Numbered from the stretch's first letter, positions 50,083 to 60,381 are shown. The stretch: 64,000 nucleotides of DNA from Burkholderia pseudomultivorans (GCF_001718415.1 NZ_CP013377.1:682001-746000); one strand, 5' to 3'. The notes: generated by a model from the letters alone, not told the origin. Program-made: numbers and translations.

Positions 50083-51789
50083 ATGACGGCACAGGCATTC
50101 CTGGACGCACGCGATTTTCTGCTGCGCCATCGCACCGACTACGAAACCGCCTACCGCGATTTCGAATGGCCGGTGCTGGACACGTTCAACTGGGCACTCG
50201 ACTATTTCGACCCGATGGCGCGCGGCAACGACAAGCCCGCGCTGTGGATCGTCGACGCCGCGACCGGCACCGGTGATCCGTATTCGTTTGCGCAGATGTC
50301 CGAGCGCTCGTCGCGGATCGCGAACTGGCTGCGCGGGATCGGCGTGACGCGCGGCGACCGGATCCTGCTGATGCTGCCGAACCGCGTCGAGCTGTGGGAC
50401 GCGATGCTCGCCGCGATGAAGCTCGGCGCGATCGTGCTGCCGGCCACCACGCAGCTGTCCCCCGACGACGTGCGCGACCGCGTGCAGATCGGCGGCGCGA
50501 AATACGCGATCGTCGACGAGAACGAAACCGACAAGTTCGAACAGCCGGGCCTCGGCCTCGCGCAGAAGATCGTCGCCGGCGCGCCGCGCGCGGGCTGGCT
50601 CGCGATGAACGACGGCTATGCGGCCAGCGCCGCGTTCGAGCCCGATGCCGTCACGCATGCCGGCGATCCGATGCTGCTGTATTTCACGTCGGGCACGACG
50701 TCGAAGCCGAAGCTCGTCGAGCATACGCACCGCACCTATCCGGTCGGCCATCTGTCGACGATGTACTGGGTCGGGCTGCAGCCCGGCGACATCCACTGGA
50801 ACATCAGCTCGCCGGGCTGGGCGAAGCATGCATGGAGCTGTTTCTATGCGCCGTGGAATGCGCAGGCGTGCGTGTTCGCGTTCAACTACGCGCGCTTCGA
50901 CGCGAAGGTCGTGCTCGACGCGCTCGTCAAATACCAGGTGACGACGCTGTGCGCACCGCCGACGGTCTGGCGGATGCTCGTGCAGCAGCCGCTCGCGTCG
51001 TTCGACGTGAAGCTGCGCGAGATCGTCGGTGCGGGCGAGCCGCTGAATCCCGAGATCATCGAGCGCGTGAAGAAGGCGTGGGGCATCACGATTCGCGACG
51101 GCTACGGGCAGACCGAGACGACCTGCCTGATCGGCAACCCGCCGGGCCAGCCGGTCGTCGCGGGCTCGATGGGCCGACCGCTGCCCGGCTATCGCGTGAC
51201 GCTGCTCGACCCGGACGGCGCGCCGGTGACCGAAGGCGAGATCGCCTTGCCGATCGGGCCGGACGTGACGCGTCCGGTCGGCCTGATGAACGGCTATGCG
51301 AACAACCCCGATGCGACGGCCCATGCGATGCGCGACGGCCACTACCGCACGTCGGACATCGCGATGCGCGGCGACGACGGCTACTACGTGTATATCGGCC
51401 GCGCCGACGATGTGTTCAAGTCGTCCGACTACCGGCTGAGCCCGTTCGAACTCGAAAGCGTGCTGATCGAGCATCCGGCGATCGCCGAGGCGGCGGTCGT
51501 GCCGAGCCCGGACCCGGTGCGACTGGCGGTGCCGAAGACCTTCGTCACGCTGCGGCAGGGCTACGAGGAAAGTCCCGCGCTCGCGCTGGAGATCTTCCGC
51601 TTCTCGCGCGAGAAGCTCGCGCCGTACAAGCGGATTCGCCGGCTGCAGTTCGCGGAACTGCCGAAGACGATCTCCGGCAAGATCCGCCGCGTCGAGCTGC
51701 GCCGCCGCGAGATCGAGCGCGGCGACGACGCGGGCGCGCGCATGCCCGGCGAATACTGGGAAGAGGATTTCGCCGCCGAACTGAAATGA
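50083..51789 (+). CDS. AMP-dependent acyl-CoA synthetase
   Basis: This 568-residue acyl-CoA ligase has the adenylation P-loop [19 protein letters not shown] and the A5 motif GYGQTETT. The A7 aspartate lies in YRTSDIAM, the hinge in [20 protein letters not shown] and the A10 lysine in KTISGKIRR. It activates a carboxylic acid to its CoA thioester; in this operon isobutyrate or a related branched acid is likely, with acetyl- or propionyl-CoA synthetase-like alternatives. Its stop is 113 bases before mmsA. GGAGACGACACG upstream supports ATG 50083. The 259-base gap before it holds no gene. Confidence 0.92.
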   Translation: MTAQAFLDARDFLLRHRTDYETAYRDFEWPVLDTFNWALDYFDPMARGNDKPALWIVDAATGTGDPYSFAQMSERSSRIANWLRGIGVTRGDRILLMLPNRVELWDAMLAAMKLGAIVLPATTQLSPDDVRDRVQIGGAKYAIVDENETDKFEQPGLGLAQKIVAGAPRAGWLAMNDGYAASAAFEPDAVTHAGDPMLLYFTSGTTSKPKLVEHTHRTYPVGHLSTMYWVGLQPGDIHWNISSPGWAKHAWSCFYAPWNAQACVFAFNYARFDAKVVLDALVKYQVTTLCAPPTVWRMLVQQPLASFDVKLREIVGAGEPLNPEIIERVKKAWGITIRDGYGQTETTCLIGNPPGQPVVAGSMGRPLPGYRVTLLDPDGAPVTEGEIALPIGPDVTRPVGLMNGYANNPDATAHAMRDGHYRTSDIAMRGDDGYYVYIGRADDVFKSSDYRLSPFELESVLIEHPAIAEAAVVPSPDPVRLAVPKTFVTLRQGYEESPALALEIFRFSREKLAPYKRIRRLQFAELPKTISGKIRRVELRRREIERGDDAGARMPGEYWEEDFAAELK

Positions 51790-51901
51790 ACCGACCGCGC
51801 TGCGCGCCGTGCACCGCGACCGCGGGCAAGGCGTCGCGGCCGGCCCGAACCTGCCGGCCGCGCGGCACTCGCGCGGCGGCGCACTGAAGGAGACAGAAGC
51901 G

Positions 51902-53431
51902 ATGAGTGCGAATCCGACGCCCCGCACGGGGCAAGACGTGCCGACGGTCAAGCTGCTGATCGACGGCGCCTTCGTCGAGTCCGCCACGAGCGAGTGGCGC
52001 GACATCGTCAACCCGGCGACGCAGCAGGTGCTTGCGCGCGTGCCGTTCGCGACCGTCGCCGAAGTCGACGCGGCCGTGCAGGCCGCGCACACCGCCTACG
52101 CGACGTGGAAGAACACGCCGATCGCCGCGCGCATGCGCATCATGCTGAAGTTCCAGGACCTGGTGCGCACGAACCTCCCGCGCATCGCGAAGACGCTGAC
52201 GGCCGAGCAGGGCAAGACGATTCCCGACGCCGAAGGCGACATCTTCCGCGGCCTCGAAGTGGTCGAGCACGCGTGCTCGATCGGCACGCTGCAGCTCGGC
52301 GAATTCGCGGAGAACGTCGCGGGCGGCGTCGATACCTATACGCTGCGCCAGCCGCTCGGCGTATGCGCCGGCATCACGCCGTTCAACTTCCCCGCGATGA
52401 TTCCGCTGTGGATGTTCCCGATGGCGATCGTCTGCGGCAACACGTTCGTGCTGAAGCCGTCCGAGCAGGATCCGATGACGACGATGGAACTCGTCGAGCT
52501 GGCGCTCGAGGCCGGCGTGCCGAAGGGCGTGCTGAACGTCGTGCATGGCGGCAAGGAAGTCGTCGATGCGATCTGCACGCATCCGCTCGTGAAGGCGATC
52601 TCGTTCGTCGGCTCGACCGCGGTCGGCACGCACGTGTACAACCTCGGCAGCGCGAACGGCAAGCGCGTGCAGTCGATGATGGGCGCGAAGAATCACGCGA
52701 TCGTGCTGCCCGACGCGAACCGCGAGCAGGCGGTCAACGCGCTCGTCGGCGCGGCGTTCGGCGCGGCGGGCCAGCGCTGCATGGCGACCTCGGTCGCGGT
52801 GCTGGTCGGCGCCGCGCGCGACTGGCTGCCGGACATCGTCGAGAAGGCGAAGGCGCTGAAGGTCAACGCGGGCGCGGAAGCCGGCACCGACGTCGGGCCG
52901 GTCGTGTCGCGCGGTGCGAAGGCGCGCATCCTGTCGCTGATCGAAGCGGGCGTGAAGGAAGGCGCCAAGCTCGTGCTCGACGGCCGCGACGTGAAGGTGC
53001 CCGGCTACGAACACGGCAACTTCATCGGCCCGACGATCTTCTCGGGCGTGAAGACCGACATGTCGATCTATACGCATGAAATCTTCGGGCCGGTGCTGGT
53101 CGTGATGGAAGTCGACACGCTCGACGACGCGATCGCGCTCGTCAACGCGAATCCGTTCGGCAACGGCGTGGGCCTGTTCACGCAGAGCGGCGCGGCCGCG
53201 CGCAAGTTCCAGAGCGAGATCGACATCGGCCAGGTCGGCATCAACATTCCGATCCCGGTGCCGGTGCCGTTCTTCAGCTTCACCGGTTCGCGCGGCTCGA
53301 AGCTCGGCGATCTCGGCCCGTACGGCAAGCAGGTCGTGCAGTTCTACACGCAGACGAAGACGGTCACCGCGCGCTGGTTCGACGACGATACGACGGCCGG
53401 CCCGGTGAATACGACGATCCGGCTGCATTGA
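51902..53431 (+). CDS. mmsA: Methylmalonate-semialdehyde dehydrogenase (CoA-acylating)
   Basis: The 509-residue NAD-dependent enzyme converts (methyl)malonate semialdehyde plus CoA to propionyl- or acetyl-CoA and CO2, the last step of valine breakdown. Aldehyde dehydrogenase features are [19 protein letters not shown], the Rossmann region [12 protein letters not shown] and the catalytic cysteine in [14 protein letters not shown]. The MmsA-type C-terminal region [19 protein letters not shown] is also present. It is somewhat longer at the N-terminus than P. aeruginosa MmsA (497 aa). It is directly followed by mmsB (11 bases). Confidence 0.96.
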   Translation: MSANPTPRTGQDVPTVKLLIDGAFVESATSEWRDIVNPATQQVLARVPFATVAEVDAAVQAAHTAYATWKNTPIAARMRIMLKFQDLVRTNLPRIAKTLTAEQGKTIPDAEGDIFRGLEVVEHACSIGTLQLGEFAENVAGGVDTYTLRQPLGVCAGITPFNFPAMIPLWMFPMAIVCGNTFVLKPSEQDPMTTMELVELALEAGVPKGVLNVVHGGKEVVDAICTHPLVKAISFVGSTAVGTHVYNLGSANGKRVQSMMGAKNHAIVLPDANREQAVNALVGAAFGAAGQRCMATSVAVLVGAARDWLPDIVEKAKALKVNAGAEAGTDVGPVVSRGAKARILSLIEAGVKEGAKLVLDGRDVKVPGYEHGNFIGPTIFSGVKTDMSIYTHEIFGPVLVVMEVDTLDDAIALVNANPFGNGVGLFTQSGAAARKFQSEIDIGQVGINIPIPVPVPFFSFTGSRGSKLGDLGPYGKQVVQFYTQTKTVTARWFDDDTTAGPVNTTIRLH

Positions 53432-53442
53432 GCGAGGACACC

Positions 53443-54345
53443 ATGATGAAGATCGGTTTTATCGGCCTCGGCCACATGGGCGCGCCGATGGCGCTGAACC
53501 TGCTGAAGGCGGGCCATCGCGTGCATGCGTTCGACCTGAGTGCCGACGCGCTGCGCGCGCTGCAGGACGCCGGCGCGCAGGCCGCCGCGTCGCCGCGCGA
53601 GGCGGCGACGGACGCGACGTTCGTGATCACGATGCTGCCGGCCGCGCCGCACGTGCGCTCGGTGCTGACCGGCGAGAACGGCGTGCTGGCCGGCCTCGGC
53701 GCAGGCGCGACCGTGATCGACTCGAGCACGATCGACCCGGCGAGCGCGCAGGCGTTCGGCGCGCTGGTGCGCGAGCACGGCGGCGCGTTCGTCGATGCGC
53801 CGGTGTCGGGCGGCACGGGCGGCGCGGCGGCCGGCACGCTGACCTTCATGGTCGGCGGCAGCGATGCCGACTTCGAGCGCGTGAAGCCCGTGCTCGCCGG
53901 CATGGGCAAGAACATCGTGCATTGCGGCGCGACCGGGATGGGGCAGGTCGCGAAGGTGTGCAACAACCTCGTGCTGGGCATCTCGATGGCGGCCGTGGCC
54001 GAGGCGATGTCGCTCGGCGTCGCGCTCGGCATCGACCCGAAGGTGCTGGCCGGCATCGTCAACACGTCGACCGGCCGCTGCTGGAGTTCGGACACCTACA
54101 ACCCGTATCCGGGCGTGATCGGCACGGCGCCGTCGTCGCGCGGCTACACGGGCGGTTTCGGCACGGACCTGATGCTGAAGGATCTCGGCCTCGCGAACGA
54201 TGCCGCGAAGCAGGCGCGCCAGCCCGTTTATCTCGGCGCGCTTGCGCAGCAGCTTTATCAGACGATGAGCAGCCGCGGCGACGGGCAGCTCGATTTCTCG
54301 GCGGTGATCCGCCTGTATCAACCGGCAACGAAGAAGGACGCGTGA
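53443..54345 (+). CDS. mmsB: 3-hydroxyisobutyrate dehydrogenase
   Basis: This NAD-dependent enzyme (300 aa) oxidises 3-hydroxyisobutyrate to methylmalonate semialdehyde, the substrate of MmsA. The N-terminal Rossmann motif is GFIGLGHMGAPMA at residues about 5-17. The substrate-binding motif is DAPVSGGTGGAAAGTLTFMV, and the catalytic lysine lies in GMGQVAKVCNNL near 170. The family-typical GYTGGFGTDLMLKDLGLA follows. The start at 53443 after GAGGACACC fits the family. Its stop overlaps the ATG of the enoyl-CoA hydratase gene (TGATG). Confidence 0.96.
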   Translation: MMKIGFIGLGHMGAPMALNLLKAGHRVHAFDLSADALRALQDAGAQAAASPREAATDATFVITMLPAAPHVRSVLTGENGVLAGLGAGATVIDSSTIDPASAQAFGALVREHGGAFVDAPVSGGTGGAAAGTLTFMVGGSDADFERVKPVLAGMGKNIVHCGATGMGQVAKVCNNLVLGISMAAVAEAMSLGVALGIDPKVLAGIVNTSTGRCWSSDTYNPYPGVIGTAPSSRGYTGGFGTDLMLKDLGLANDAAKQARQPVYLGALAQQLYQTMSSRGDGQLDFSAVIRLYQPATKKDA

Positions 54346-55136
54346 TGATCGAACTGGACTACGGCGACGACGGCGCGATCGCCTGTGCGACGCTCAAGCG
54401 CCCGCCCGCGAACGCCTTTACCGCCGACGGTCTGCAGCGACTGCAGGCGATCGTCGCGGAGCTGAACGCGAACCCGCGCGTGCGTGCGCTGGTGATCACC
54501 GGCGACGGCCCGAAGTTCTTCAGCGCGGGCGCCGATCTCAACACGTTCGCCGACGGCGACCGCGCGGTCGCGCGTGCGATGGCGACGCGTTTCGGCGCCG
54601 CGTTCGAAGCGCTGCACGACGCGCGCGTCGTGACGATCGCGGCGATCAACGGCTACGCGATGGGCGGCGGTCTCGAATGCGCGCTCGCGTGCGACCTGCG
54701 GGTCGCGGAGACGCACGCGCAGATGGCGCTGCCCGAGCCGTCGGTCGGCCTGCTGCCGTGCGGGCTCGGCACGCAGACGCTGCCCTGGCTGGTCGGCGAA
54801 GGCTGGGCGAAGAAGATCATCCTCGCCGGCACGCGCGTCGACGCGGCGACCGCGCTGCGGATCGGCCTGGTCGAGGACGTCGTCGACACCGGCACGTCGC
54901 GCGACGCGGCGCTCGCGCTGGCGCGCAACGTCGCGCGGCAGAGCCCGCATGCGGTTGCATACAGCAAGGAACTGATCGGCCTCGCGCGCCGCGGCGTGCC
55001 GCGCAGTGCGGCGCTCGCGGTCGAGCGCGAGCGTTTCGTCGACCTGTTCGACACCAGCGATCCGCGCGAAGGCGTGGCGGCGTTTCTCGGCAAGCGCGCG
55101 CCGCAATGGCATACCGAAGGGGAGCAGCAACGATGA
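54345..55136 (+). CDS. Enoyl-CoA hydratase (methacrylyl-CoA hydration)
   Basis: This 263-residue crotonase-family protein would hydrate methacrylyl-CoA to 3-hydroxyisobutyryl-CoA. The oxyanion-hole segments are FFSAGADLNTFADGD and INGYAMGGGLECALACDL. The catalytic glutamate positions fall in the GGGLE and LPEPSVGLLPC segments. It overlaps mmsB at its start and the hydrolase gene at its stop (ATGA), so it is translationally coupled to both. The substrate is inferred from the operon; sequence alone gives only the superfamily. Confidence 0.92.
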   Translation: MIELDYGDDGAIACATLKRPPANAFTADGLQRLQAIVAELNANPRVRALVITGDGPKFFSAGADLNTFADGDRAVARAMATRFGAAFEALHDARVVTIAAINGYAMGGGLECALACDLRVAETHAQMALPEPSVGLLPCGLGTQTLPWLVGEGWAKKIILAGTRVDAATALRIGLVEDVVDTGTSRDAALALARNVARQSPHAVAYSKELIGLARRGVPRSAALAVERERFVDLFDTSDPREGVAAFLGKRAPQWHTEGEQQR

Positions 55137-56272
55137 GCACGCCGGTCACGAGTCACGACGCATTCGCGGAACACGCGCCCGAGGTGCTGTTTCGCGTGGT
55201 CAACCGCGTGGCGCTGATCACGCTGAACCGGCCGGCCGCGCTCAACGCGCTGTCGTACGCGATGATCGGCGAGCTGGCCACGCTGCTCGAGCGCTGCCGT
55301 CACGACGACCAGATCGTCGCGGTCGTGCTGCGCGGCGCGGGCGAGAAGGGCTTCTGCGCGGGCGGCGACGTGCGCCAGTTGTACAGGATGGTCGCGCAGC
55401 GCGAGACGTGGCTGCCGTTCTTCGTCGACGAATACCGGCTCGACCATGCGATTCATACGTTTCCGAAGCCGGTTGTCGCGCTGATGGACGGCGTGACGAT
55501 GGGCGGCGGGATGGGCCTCGCGCAGGGCGCGGCGCTGCGCGTGGCGACCGAGCGCAGCAAGATCGCGATGCCGGAGACGCGCATCGGGCTCGTGCCGGAT
55601 GTCGGCGCGACGCATTTCCTCGCGCGGATGCCGGTCGAACTCGAACTGTACGTCGGGCTGACCGGCGCGACGCTGTCGGGCGCCGACGCACTGACCGCGA
55701 AGCTCGCGGATCTGTGCGTGCCGTCGTCGTGGCTCGATACGTTCGAGACGCGCATCGAAAGCATCAAATGGGACAGCGACGTGTTGGCGGCGCTGCGCAG
55801 GGTGTTCGAGCCGCCGTGCAATGTCGTGCCGCACGCGGCGCTCGACGGCCAGATGGCGTGGATCGTGCGGCACTTCGACAAGCGCTCGACGGTCGAGCGG
55901 ATCGTCGCGACGCTGAAGCAGGATCTGGCGCGCGACGAGCTGTCGCGCGAGCATCGTCAGTGGCTGCAGGCGACGCTCGACGCGCTGGTCGGTCATTCGC
56001 CGACGATGCTCGCCGTGACGCGCGAAGCGCTGCTGCGCGGCCGGCAGATGACGCTGGCCGAGTCGTTCCGGATGGAGCTCGGGATCGTCGCGCGTGCGAT
56101 CGAGGAAGGCGATTTCTGCGAAGGCGTGCGCGCGCATCTGGTCGACAAGGATCGCAAGCCGCGCTGGGCGCCCGCGTCGCTCGTCGAGCTGCGCGCCGAG
56201 CGCGTGCGGCATTTCCTGACGTCGCCGTGGAAGCTGTTCGCGCATCCGCTCGCCGATCTCGGCGCAGCATGA
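55133..56272 (+). CDS. 3-hydroxyisobutyryl-CoA hydrolase
   Basis: The 379-residue crotonase-fold hydrolase of the HIBCH group frees 3-hydroxyisobutyrate from CoA so that MmsB can oxidise it. HIBCH-type motifs are GEKGFCAGGDVRQLYRM, MDGVTMGGGMGLAQGAALRV and the IAMPETRIGLVPDVGATHFL stretch. The long C-terminal half (residues about 220-379) separates it from simple enoyl-CoA hydratases. It overlaps the hydratase gene by four bases and is the last gene of the operon, 17 bases ahead of a strong terminator. Confidence 0.94.
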   Translation: MSTPVTSHDAFAEHAPEVLFRVVNRVALITLNRPAALNALSYAMIGELATLLERCRHDDQIVAVVLRGAGEKGFCAGGDVRQLYRMVAQRETWLPFFVDEYRLDHAIHTFPKPVVALMDGVTMGGGMGLAQGAALRVATERSKIAMPETRIGLVPDVGATHFLARMPVELELYVGLTGATLSGADALTAKLADLCVPSSWLDTFETRIESIKWDSDVLAALRRVFEPPCNVVPHAALDGQMAWIVRHFDKRSTVERIVATLKQDLARDELSREHRQWLQATLDALVGHSPTMLAVTREALLRGRQMTLAESFRMELGIVARAIEEGDFCEGVRAHLVDKDRKPRWAPASLVELRAERVRHFLTSPWKLFAHPLADLGAA

Positions 56273-56289
56273 CGCGTTGATGCGTCGAG

Positions 56290-56330
56290 GCACCGCGCGG
56301 GCGCGACAGCCGTGCCGCGCGGTGCTTTTT
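56290..56330 (+). terminator. Intrinsic terminator of the valine-degradation operon
   Basis: GCACCGCGCGG (56290-56300) pairs with CCGCGCGGTGC (56315-56325), an 11-bp stem followed at once by TTTTT. It ends the plus-strand operon; the convergent LysR gene stops at 56344. Confidence 0.9.
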
Positions 56331-56343
56331 GTCTATCGTTCCT

Positions 56344-57249
56344 TCATCGTTCGAGCATCGGCGGAATCGCGTGCGCGAGTGCGTCGATCGCGCAGCGCGT
56401 CTTGCGCGGCAGGTAGCGCGTTTTCGGCCAGATCGCGTGAATGCCGCCTTCGCAGACGAAGCAGCGGTCGAGCACGACCGCCATCTCGCCGCGCTTCACA
56501 TAGTGGTCGAGCAGCCAGCTCGGCAGCCACGCGATCCCGAACCCCGACGCACCGGCCGCCGCGATCGCCTGCACGTCGTCGAAGCTCAGCTGGTGCTGCA
56601 TGTCGACGCGCACCGTTGATCCGTCCGGCGCGCGCAAGTCCCACGGCTGCGGCACGCCCGAGCGCGAGTAGGCGATGGTACGGTGGGTCTTCAGGTCGTC
56701 GAGCGTGTGCGGCGTCCCGTAGCGCGCGAGATACGACGGCGATGCGCCGAGACTGCCGTACTGCGTGCCGAGCCGGCGCACGGCGAGGCTCGTGCTGTCC
56801 GCGAGCGGGCCGATGCGCACCGCGAGATCGATGCCTTCGTCGACCAGATCGACGAAGCGGTCCGTGATCGACACGTCGATCCGCAGATGCGGATAGGTGC
56901 GCGCGAGATCGAGCACGACGGGCGTCACGCAGTGATGCCCGAACGCGAGCGGCACGCTCAGGCGCAGCTTGCCGCGCGGCTCGTGGCGGCCGCAATCGAG
57001 ATCGGCTTCCGCGGCTTCGAGTTCCGCGAGCGCGCGCACGCAGCGGTCGTAGTAGGCCTGGCCGTCGTCGGTCAGGCTCTGGCTGCGCGTCGTGCGCTGC
57101 AGCAGCCGCGTGCCGAGCCGCTGTTCGAGCCGCGCGATCGCCTTGCCGACCGCCGAGCGCGTCATGTCGAGCCGCTCGGCCGCCAGCGCGAAACTGCCGG
57201 ACTCCACCACCTGCACGAACGTCGTGACGCCGTCGAGTTTGTCGGTCAT
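56344..57249 (-). CDS. LysR-type regulator of the MFS efflux gene
   Basis: The 301-residue LysR protein has an HTH at residues about 8-65 (ESGSFALAAERLDMTRSAVGKAIARLE) and an effector domain at about 90-295. It belongs to the subgroup with PRGKLRLSVPLAFG that often controls a divergent transporter or oxidoreductase gene. It starts at 57249 and is divergent from the DHA2-type transporter at 57437. A large inverted repeat lies between them. The signal is unknown, probably a toxic substrate of the pump. Confidence 0.92.
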   Translation of the reverse strand: MTDKLDGVTTFVQVVESGSFALAAERLDMTRSAVGKAIARLEQRLGTRLLQRTTRSQSLTDDGQAYYDRCVRALAELEAAEADLDCGRHEPRGKLRLSVPLAFGHHCVTPVVLDLARTYPHLRIDVSITDRFVDLVDEGIDLAVRIGPLADSTSLAVRRLGTQYGSLGASPSYLARYGTPHTLDDLKTHRTIAYSRSGVPQPWDLRAPDGSTVRVDMQHQLSFDDVQAIAAAGASGFGIAWLPSWLLDHYVKRGEMAVVLDRCFVCEGGIHAIWPKTRYLPRKTRCAIDALAHAIPPMLER

Positions 57250-57272
57250 CGTGGATAGCGCCTATTGGGGTA

Positions 57273-57300
57273 TGCAATTCCCGAATCCAGGGAAATTGCA
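57273..57300. promoter_or_regulatory. Inverted repeat operator between LysR gene and MFS gene
   Basis: TGCAATTCCC (57273-57282), 7-base spacer, GGGAAATTGCA (57290-57300) is a nearly perfect inverted repeat directly upstream of the LysR gene. A -10-like TATAGT lies at 57327-57332 toward the transporter gene. This is the expected site for LysR control of both genes. Confidence 0.6.
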
Positions 57301-57436
57301 GCGTCAATGGGGAGGGAAATTCTCACTATAGTACCGATTCCCGCCCTGCGCGCGTCGCCGGCCGTGCGCGGCGACCCTTCTTCGATATGACACCTGGAGG
57401 CGCGCGCCCTGTCGCAGGGGCGCGGCGCAAACTCGC

Positions 57437-58990
57437 ATGACGCTATCCGACTCCCGCAGGAATGCGGTCGCACTCGCGGCCGTCTGTCTCACGTCGCTGA
57501 TGTTCGGGCTCGAGATCTCGAGCGTGCCGGTGATCCTGCCGACGCTCGAACGCGTGCTGCACGGCGACTTCAACGGCATGCAGTGGATCATGAACGCGTA
57601 CACGATCGCGTGCACGACGGTGCTGATGGCGGCCGGCACGCTGGCCGACCGGTTCGGCCGCAAGCGCGTGTACGTGATCGGCACCGCGCTGTTCGGCGCG
57701 ACGTCGCTGCTGTGCGGGCTCGCGCCGAACGTGCCGGTGCTGGTCGCGGAGCGGTTGCTGCAGGGCGCGAGCGGCGGCGCGATGCTGATCTGCCAGATCG
57801 CGGTGCTGTCGCACCAGTTTCGTGAGGGGCGCGAACGTGGCCGCGCGTTCGGGATCTGGGGCATCGTGTTCGGGATCGGTCTCGGCTTCGGGCCGATCGT
57901 CGGCGGCGCGATCGTCGCGCTTGCCGACTGGCCGTGGGTGTTTCTCGTTCACGCGCCGCTCGCGGCCGTCGCGCTCGCACTGATCGGCGGCGCGGTGCAG
58001 GAGTCGCGCGATCCGCACGCGGGCACGCTCGATGTGGCGGGCATCGTCACGCTGTCGCTCGCGGTGCTGGGCCTCGCGTTCTACATCACGCAAAGCGCGG
58101 CACTCGGGCTGACGAGCGCCGCCGGTCTCGGCGTGCTCGCGGCGACCGTGCTGGCGCTGGCCGGCTTCTTCGTCGCGGAGCGCACGAGCGCGCGGCCGAT
58201 GTTCGATTTCTCGGTGTTCCGGATTCGCGCATTCACGGGCGCGATCTTCGGTTCGATGGGGATGAATTTCAGCTTTTGGCCGTTCATGATCTACCTGCCG
58301 ATCTGGTTCCAGGTCGCGCTCGGCTACGACAGCGTGACGGCCGGCCTCGCGCTGCTGGCGTATACGCTGCCGACGCTGATCGTGCCGCCGTTCGGCGAAC
58401 GGCTTGCGCTGCGTTACGGGCCGGGCGCCGTGATTCCGGGCGGCCTGTTCACGATCGCGGCCGGCTTTGCGCTGATGCGGCTCGGCAGCGCGGCCGAACA
58501 TGCAAACTGGCTCACGATGCTGCCGGGCTGCGTGATCGCGGGCATCGGGCTCGGGCTCACGAATACGCCCGTCACCAACACGACGACGGGCGCGGTGCCG
58601 AGCGCGCGCGCGGGGATGGCATCGGGCATCGACATGAGCGCGCGGATGATTTCGCTCGCGCTGAACATCGCCGCGATGGGCTTCGTGCTGGTCGCGGGGA
58701 TCGTGGCGAGCCTGAAGGCGAACCTGGGCAGCGCGATCGGCGACGCGGCGCTGCGCGCGCTGGCTCAGCAGGTGGCGGGCGGCCATGCAGGCGGCGCGGT
58801 GGCGATCGCACCGGAACTCGTTCGCGCGGATCCGGCGGGCACGGCGTTGCACGCGGCGCTCGTGCATGGATTCGGCTGGGTGATGGCGTACGGCGCGGTG
58901 GGGGTGGCCGTGCTTGCGACCGCGAGTGCGGTGGCGTTTGCGCCGGCGCGGCGGCGTGCGCCGGTCGCGGAGTGCCGGATCGACCGCTAA
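57437..58990 (+). CDS. DHA2-family MFS drug efflux transporter
   Basis: The 517-residue inner-membrane protein has 14 predicted helices, as in the DHA2 (QacA/EmrB-like) group. Motif A appears as GTLADRFGRKRVYVIG and motif C as GIGLGFGPIVGGAIVAL. Substrates are probably lipophilic cations or antibiotics. No membrane-fusion partner gene is adjacent, so it would work alone. It is divergent from a LysR gene with 187 bp between them. No strong ribosome binding site is seen, but the family N-terminus (RRNAVALAAVCLTSLMFGLE) starts right after the ATG at 57437. Confidence 0.9.
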   Translation: MTLSDSRRNAVALAAVCLTSLMFGLEISSVPVILPTLERVLHGDFNGMQWIMNAYTIACTTVLMAAGTLADRFGRKRVYVIGTALFGATSLLCGLAPNVPVLVAERLLQGASGGAMLICQIAVLSHQFREGRERGRAFGIWGIVFGIGLGFGPIVGGAIVALADWPWVFLVHAPLAAVALALIGGAVQESRDPHAGTLDVAGIVTLSLAVLGLAFYITQSAALGLTSAAGLGVLAATVLALAGFFVAERTSARPMFDFSVFRIRAFTGAIFGSMGMNFSFWPFMIYLPIWFQVALGYDSVTAGLALLAYTLPTLIVPPFGERLALRYGPGAVIPGGLFTIAAGFALMRLGSAAEHANWLTMLPGCVIAGIGLGLTNTPVTNTTTGAVPSARAGMASGIDMSARMISLALNIAAMGFVLVAGIVASLKANLGSAIGDAALRALAQQVAGGHAGGAVAIAPELVRADPAGTALHAALVHGFGWVMAYGAVGVAVLATASAVAFAPARRRAPVAECRIDR

Positions 58991-59007
58991 GCGTGGCGAC
59001 GTCTGCG

Positions 59008-59736
59008 CTACCGCCGCGCCGCAAAAATCGCCATCATCGGCCGGTCGCGTTCCTCGTCGAGCGCGGGCTGCGCATCGACCTGCTCGGGCGTCGGCCCCCA
59101 TTCGTCCAGATGCGTGAGCGTGAAGCCGCTGGCGATCAGAAGGTTCACCAGCGTGCCGAGCGTGCGGTGCTGCTTGACGACGCCCGGTGCGAGCCAGTCG
59201 GTCACGCGCGGCCCCTCGCGCTGATAGCCGTCGACGGGCCACGAACGGTGGCCGTCCGCATCGACGACGAAACCCGGCCGACGCGGCGCCGTGTAGATCG
59301 GATGCTCGATCGAGAACACCAGCCGGCCGCCCGGTACGAGCGCGCGATGCAGCGTGCGCAGCAGCGTGTCGAGGTGTTCGAGGTAGTGAAACGCGAGCGA
59401 GCTGTACGCGAGATCGAACGCGTCCGCCGGCAGTTCGACCGTTTCGAGGTCGGCGCGGCGGTACGTGATCGCGGGGTGTGCGGCGGACGACGTCGCGCGT
59501 TCGAGCATGCGTACGGAAAGGTCGAGGCCGAGCACGCTCGCCGCGCCGTGTTCGGCCGCCCAGCGACTGAACCAGCCGTAGCCGCAGCCGAGATCGAGCA
59601 CGTTCAGCCCGCCCAGGTCCGGCAGCAGCGCGCGCAGCGCCGGCCATTCGGGCGCGCCGTCGAGGCCGTGGACCGAACGGCTCAGGCGGCTGTAGCCGTC
59701 GAAGAAGGCGGGGTCGTCGTAGATGTTCCGGGTCAT
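59008..59736 (-). CDS. Class I SAM-dependent methyltransferase
   Basis: The 242-residue methyltransferase has motif I LNVLDLGCGYGWFSRWAA at about residues 44-61. An acidic motif II follows in LGLDLSVRML, then YRRADLETVELPADAFDLAYSSLAFHYL (motifs III-IV), of the UbiE/type-11 group. It would methylate a small molecule. Substrate unknown. It faces the MFS gene and lies after the HD-domain gene on the same strand with a 63-base gap. Confidence 0.9.
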   Translation of the reverse strand: MTRNIYDDPAFFDGYSRLSRSVHGLDGAPEWPALRALLPDLGGLNVLDLGCGYGWFSRWAAEHGAASVLGLDLSVRMLERATSSAAHPAITYRRADLETVELPADAFDLAYSSLAFHYLEHLDTLLRTLHRALVPGGRLVFSIEHPIYTAPRRPGFVVDADGHRSWPVDGYQREGPRVTDWLAPGVVKQHRTLGTLVNLLIASGFTLTHLDEWGPTPEQVDAQPALDEERDRPMMAIFAARR

Positions 59737-59799
59737 GTGCGTTGCGCGTGGCGGAAGGGCGGGGCGCCGGGCGCGTGATGCCGGCCCGGCTCCGCGAGC

Positions 59800-60381
59800 T
59801 TACGCTTGCGGGCCGTGCGCGTCGATCCTGCGTTGCGTGTGGGCGTCGACGATCGCGCGGATCGCGCTGAACAGCGGCGCGGCGTCCGTGTAGCGCCGGC
59901 CGTAGCCGAGATTGAATGCATAGTCGAAGTCGGGCGGTTTGTCGCCCTGGCTGTGCTGCAGGATCGTTTCCAGCTTGTCGAGCGCCTTCGCGGCCTGCGC
60001 TTCCGGCGACGCGGCCGCGTCGTATTCGTCCCACAGCGACACGATTTCGTCGCGCAGCGCGTGGTCGAGCCCGGCCGTCAGCGTCAGCAGGTCGTTGCGT
60101 TCCTGGACGTGCTTGTCGGGATGTGCGGCCTGCTCGTTCGCGGGAATGTCGCCGTGCAGCGCCTCGCCGAGATCGTGGACGACGCACAGTTTCAGCAGCT
60201 TCAGCGTATCGACGCCGGGCAGCGCGTCGGCGAACGCGAGCGCCATCAGGCACAGCCGCCAGCTGTGCTCCGCGGTGCTTTCCGCGCGGCCGGCCGACGT
60301 GTGACCGCTGCGCAGCACGTCCTTCAGGCGTTCGGCTTCGCGCAGGAACGCGACGCGCGCGTGGATCGTGTCGGGGTTCAT
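59800..60381 (-). CDS. HD-domain phosphohydrolase (YfbR/HDDC2-like)
   Basis: The 193-residue helical protein has the HD metal site: the first histidine in STAEHSWRLCLMALAF (near residue 38), the HD pair in CVVHDLGEALHGDIP (near 69-70) and a later aspartate in KALDKLETILQHS. HDDC2 and YfbR relatives hydrolyse 5'-deoxynucleotides, so a nucleotidase role is likely. The start MNPDTIHAR at 60381 is preferred to an in-frame start at 60480. It is unlinked functionally to the neighbouring methyltransferase as far as sequence shows. Confidence 0.88.
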   Translation of the reverse strand: MNPDTIHARVAFLREAERLKDVLRSGHTSAGRAESTAEHSWRLCLMALAFADALPGVDTLKLLKLCVVHDLGEALHGDIPANEQAAHPDKHVQERNDLLTLTAGLDHALRDEIVSLWDEYDAAASPEAQAAKALDKLETILQHSQGDKPPDFDYAFNLGYGRRYTDAAPLFSAIRAIVDAHTQRRIDAHGPQA

